DNA of 7,341 nt, taken from the NCBI GenBank assembly GCA_030918015.1, contig JAUPTP010000104.1, positions 1 through 7,341 of the forward strand. The letters run 5' to 3'. The notes under the pieces were generated by a model that made no database searches, was not told the origin of the DNA, and saw nothing but the letters and a program-made list of their open reading frames with translations. The position numbers were made by a program, and so were the translations under genes. Origin of the DNA: Pseudomonadota bacterium (GTDB taxonomy: Bacteria; Pseudomonadota; Gammaproteobacteria; Burkholderiales; Burkholderiaceae_C). Position 1 is the stretch's first letter; each line of letters begins with the position of its first letter. Shown piece after piece: positions 5,708 to 7,341 of this stretch.

Positions 5708-7147
5708 TCACTCCGCTTCGTCGCCCTCTCCGGAAGGCCGGCGCACCACGGTCACGGTGCAGTCGGCATCGGCCACCACCTCGGACGAGACGGTGCCCAG
5801 GTAGCGCCTGAGCGTCGAGCGCGCCCGCGCGCCCATGATGATGTGGTCGACCTGGGTGCGCCGCGCGAACTCGAGCAGCGCCTCGGCCACGTCCGGCGCC
5901 TCCAGGACATGGAAGGTCAGCCGCCCGGTGCCCAGCGCCAGCGACTGCGCGATCGGCCGGGCCCAGTGCTTCAGGCCGACGAGCTGCTTGACATGCAGGC
6001 TGTTGCCGGAGCGGTCGGTCAGCTCGTCCATGCCGATGCGGTTGGTGCGCATGACGCCCACGCAGGCCAGGCGCGCGCCCGGCTCGGCTGCGACGATGCG
6101 CCGCACCGTCTCGCGCTGCTGGTCGAGCAGCGGCTCGGTGGCGTTGGTGACGTCGACCGCGGCCATGATGATCGGCGCGCGCTTGAGCTGCTCGCCCACC
6201 GAGCCGCGCGCCGAGGGCTCGGCGCCGAGCGATCCCAGCCAGCGCCGCCAGGTCTGCAGCCGCCCCGGCGTGCTGTCGAGCTCGGCACGGGCGGTCAGCG
6301 CCATCTGGTCCGGATGGGTGAGGTCGTGCGCCAGATGGGCGGCGCTGGAATGGCGGTCCTCGGCCTTCACCTCCAGGCAGCGCAGGATGATCTCCTGCAG
6401 CCAGGGCGGACAGTCGGGCCGCAGCCGGCGCGGCGGCACCGGCGTCTGGTAGAGCCGCTCGCGCAGGCCGCGCACGCTGGTGGGCGCGCCGAAGGGCCGC
6501 TCGCCGGTGGTCAGGTGGTAGAGCATCACCCCCAGCGCGAACAGGTCCGAGCGCGGCTCGCTGCGCAGGAACTGCACCTGCTCGGGCGACATGTAGGGCC
6601 CGGTGCCCATCGGCAGGTTGAACTCCTCGTCGAGCAGGTCGGGCAGGTGGTCGTGGCGGCTCAGGCCGTAGTCGACCAGCACCGCCTCGCCGCCCGGGCG
6701 GAACAGGATGTTGCTCGGCTTGATGTCGAGGTGGATGACGTTCTGGCGGTGCAGGTCGTGCAGCGCGGTGGCCACCCGCGCGCCCACGGAGGCCACCTCC
6801 TCGATCGGGATCGGCGCGGCCTCCAGGCGGGGCCGCAGCGACTCGCCCGGGATGTGCTCCATCACGATGTAGGGCCGCGTCGCGAAGTCGCCCTTGGCGA
6901 TGCAGCGCGGCACATGCACGCCGCGCAGCATCGGCAGGATCATCATCTCGACCTCGAAGCCGACGATGGTGGCCGGATCCTCACCGCCCTTGATGCGCGG
7001 CACCTTCATCAGCATCGGCTGCGGATGGTCGGGGTGGGTGACCTGCCACAGCGTGGCCATGCCGCCCTGGTGCATCTGCCGCTCGAGCAGGAAGCCGTCG
7101 ACCAGATCGCCCACGCCGAAGCGCACGCCAAAGGCGTCGAAGCTCAT
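5708..7147 (-). CDS. Ser/Thr protein kinase fused to a universal stress protein domain
   Basis: The 479-residue product has no transmembrane segment and should be cytosolic. The N-terminal kinase domain (about 15-290) shows a glycine loop (QGGMATLW, 27-34), the ATP-lysine K48, a catalytic loop HLDIKPSNIL (139-148) with D141, K143 and N146, DYG at 159-161 in place of DFG, SPE at 187-189 in place of APE, and the DLFALGVMLYHLTTGERPF helix region. The residue before the catalytic Asp is Leu, so it is a non-RD kinase. The C-terminal domain (about 323-470) is UspA-like, starting with the IIMAAVDV strand. Its nucleotide motif is altered (G439-A-R-A, then LGT at 450-452). Such kinase-USP fusions are known in Burkholderiales; substrates are generally unknown. 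Start ATG 7147 follows GGGGAG with 6-nt spacing. It lies 16 bp after the metallophosphoesterase stop, so the two are probably one operon. Confidence 0.93.
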   Translation of the reverse strand: MSFDAFGVRFGVGDLVDGFLLERQMHQGGMATLWQVTHPDHPQPMLMKVPRIKGGEDPATIVGFEVEMMILPMLRGVHVPRCIAKGDFATRPYIVMEHIPGESLRPRLEAAPIPIEEVASVGARVATALHDLHRQNVIHLDIKPSNILFRPGGEAVLVDYGLSRHDHLPDLLDEEFNLPMGTGPYMSPEQVQFLRSEPRSDLFALGVMLYHLTTGERPFGAPTSVRGLRERLYQTPVPPRRLRPDCPPWLQEIILRCLEVKAEDRHSSAAHLAHDLTHPDQMALTARAELDSTPGRLQTWRRWLGSLGAEPSARGSVGEQLKRAPIIMAAVDVTNATEPLLDQQRETVRRIVAAEPGARLACVGVMRTNRIGMDELTDRSGNSLHVKQLVGLKHWARPIAQSLALGTGRLTFHVLEAPDVAEALLEFARRTQVDHIIMGARARSTLRRYLGTVSSEVVADADCTVTVVRRPSGEGDEAE

Positions 7148-7153
7148 CGCGCG

Positions 7154-7159
7154 CTCCCC
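7154..7159 (-). promoter_or_regulatory. Shine-Dalgarno GGGGAG for the kinase-USP gene
   Basis: GGGGAG lies 6 nt before the ATG at 7147 and between the upstream stop and this start. It supports 7147 over the longer in-frame ATG at 7216, which would lie inside the metallophosphoesterase gene. Confidence 0.75.
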
Positions 7160-7163
7160 GGCC

Positions 7164-7341
7164 TCAGGCACCGACCAGCAGCCGCTCGCCCAGCGCGCGC
7201 GGCAGGCCCGCGGCAATGATCTTGGCGGCGGTCGCGTCGTGGTCGTAGGGCACGCGGTGGAAGGCCAGCGTCTGGCGCGTCAGGTCGAACAGGGCCCAGG
7301 CCGCGGCCGGGTTGCCGTCGCGCGGCTGGCCGGCCGAGCCG
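7164..7341 (-). CDS. Metallophosphoesterase, C-terminal end (cut by window edge)
   Basis: Only the last 58 residues are present. They begin with GSAGQPRDGNPAAAWALFD, which corresponds to the segment after the final metal-ligand strand (usually NPGSVGQPRDG...) in calcineurin-like phosphoesterases of the YfcE/MJ0936-like group. They continue through HRVPYDHDATAAKI and AAGLPRALGERLL, typical of the family's C-terminal strand and helix. Family enzymes are two-metal phosphodiesterases or phosphatases; the substrate cannot be inferred because the catalytic part lies outside the window. The TGA at 7166-7164 is 16 bp upstream of the kinase-USP start, so the two genes are probably co-transcribed. A phosphatase-like enzyme beside a protein kinase is suggestive, but these metallophosphoesterases are not usually protein phosphatases. 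Confidence 0.85.
   Translation of the reverse strand, partial: GSAGQPRDGNPAAAWALFDLTRQTLAFHRVPYDHDATAAKIIAAGLPRALGERLLVGA

Noticed and set aside
5265..5711. Fused 317-residue frame extending the sulfite-oxidase-fold protein upstream
   Set aside because: The extension runs through ppnP in another frame, has shadow-like composition, and would bury the AAGGAG-ATG and signal peptide.
7148..7216. Kinase-USP start at 7216
   Set aside because: It would overlap the metallophosphoesterase coding end and skip the good Shine-Dalgarno sequence at 7154-7159.
5264..7219. 651-codon plus-strand open frame antisense to ppnP and the kinase-USP gene
   Set aside because: It spans several real genes and their gaps, is rich in His/Arg/Gln/Ala low-complexity sequence and matches no family. 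The opposite strand encodes clear domains.

Overview
This is a GC-rich, densely coding window with seven protein genes, two of them cut by the window edges. Gene content and order (RadA, PpnP, a Ser/Thr kinase fused to a universal stress domain, a LysE/RhtB exporter) and codon use point to a betaproteobacterium of the order Burkholderiales, probably near the Leptothrix/Rubrivivax/Sphaerotilus group. That placement is an inference from family resemblance. No rRNA, tRNA, CRISPR array, insertion sequence or phage gene was seen.

Layout. A LysE/RhtB-type exporter (minus, partial, 1-262) is divergent from radA (plus, 316-1695), with 53 bp between their starts. A 217-bp gap follows. It is AT-richer than its surroundings and carries three short inverted repeats. 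It leads to a small two-helix membrane protein of unknown function (plus, 1913-2353). The stop of that gene lies 5 bp from the stop of a long minus-strand cluster.

The minus-strand cluster, in transcription order, is: the C-terminus of a metallophosphoesterase (7164-7341); a cytoplasmic Ser/Thr kinase fused to a universal stress protein domain (5708-7147, 16 bp downstream); ppnP, a nucleoside phosphorylase (5315-5638, with its own -10 box in a 69-bp gap); a secreted sulfite-oxidase-fold protein (4758-5264); and an 800-residue hybrid sensor histidine kinase (2359-4761). The last two overlap through a GTGA stop/start.

How the genes may work together. The secreted sulfite-oxidase-fold protein contains no cysteine, so it lacks the usual molybdenum ligand. 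It is translationally coupled to a membrane hybrid kinase carrying HisKA, HATPase, receiver and HPt modules. This suggests a periplasmic sensor-accessory protein paired with a phosphorelay kinase whose final response regulator is encoded elsewhere. The kinase-USP and metallophosphoesterase genes look like a separate signalling or stress pair. radA is ordinary recombinational-repair housekeeping. The most notable signals are the kinase/cysteine-less protein pair, the kinase-USP fusion with an altered nucleotide motif, and the paired dyads upstream of the small membrane protein.
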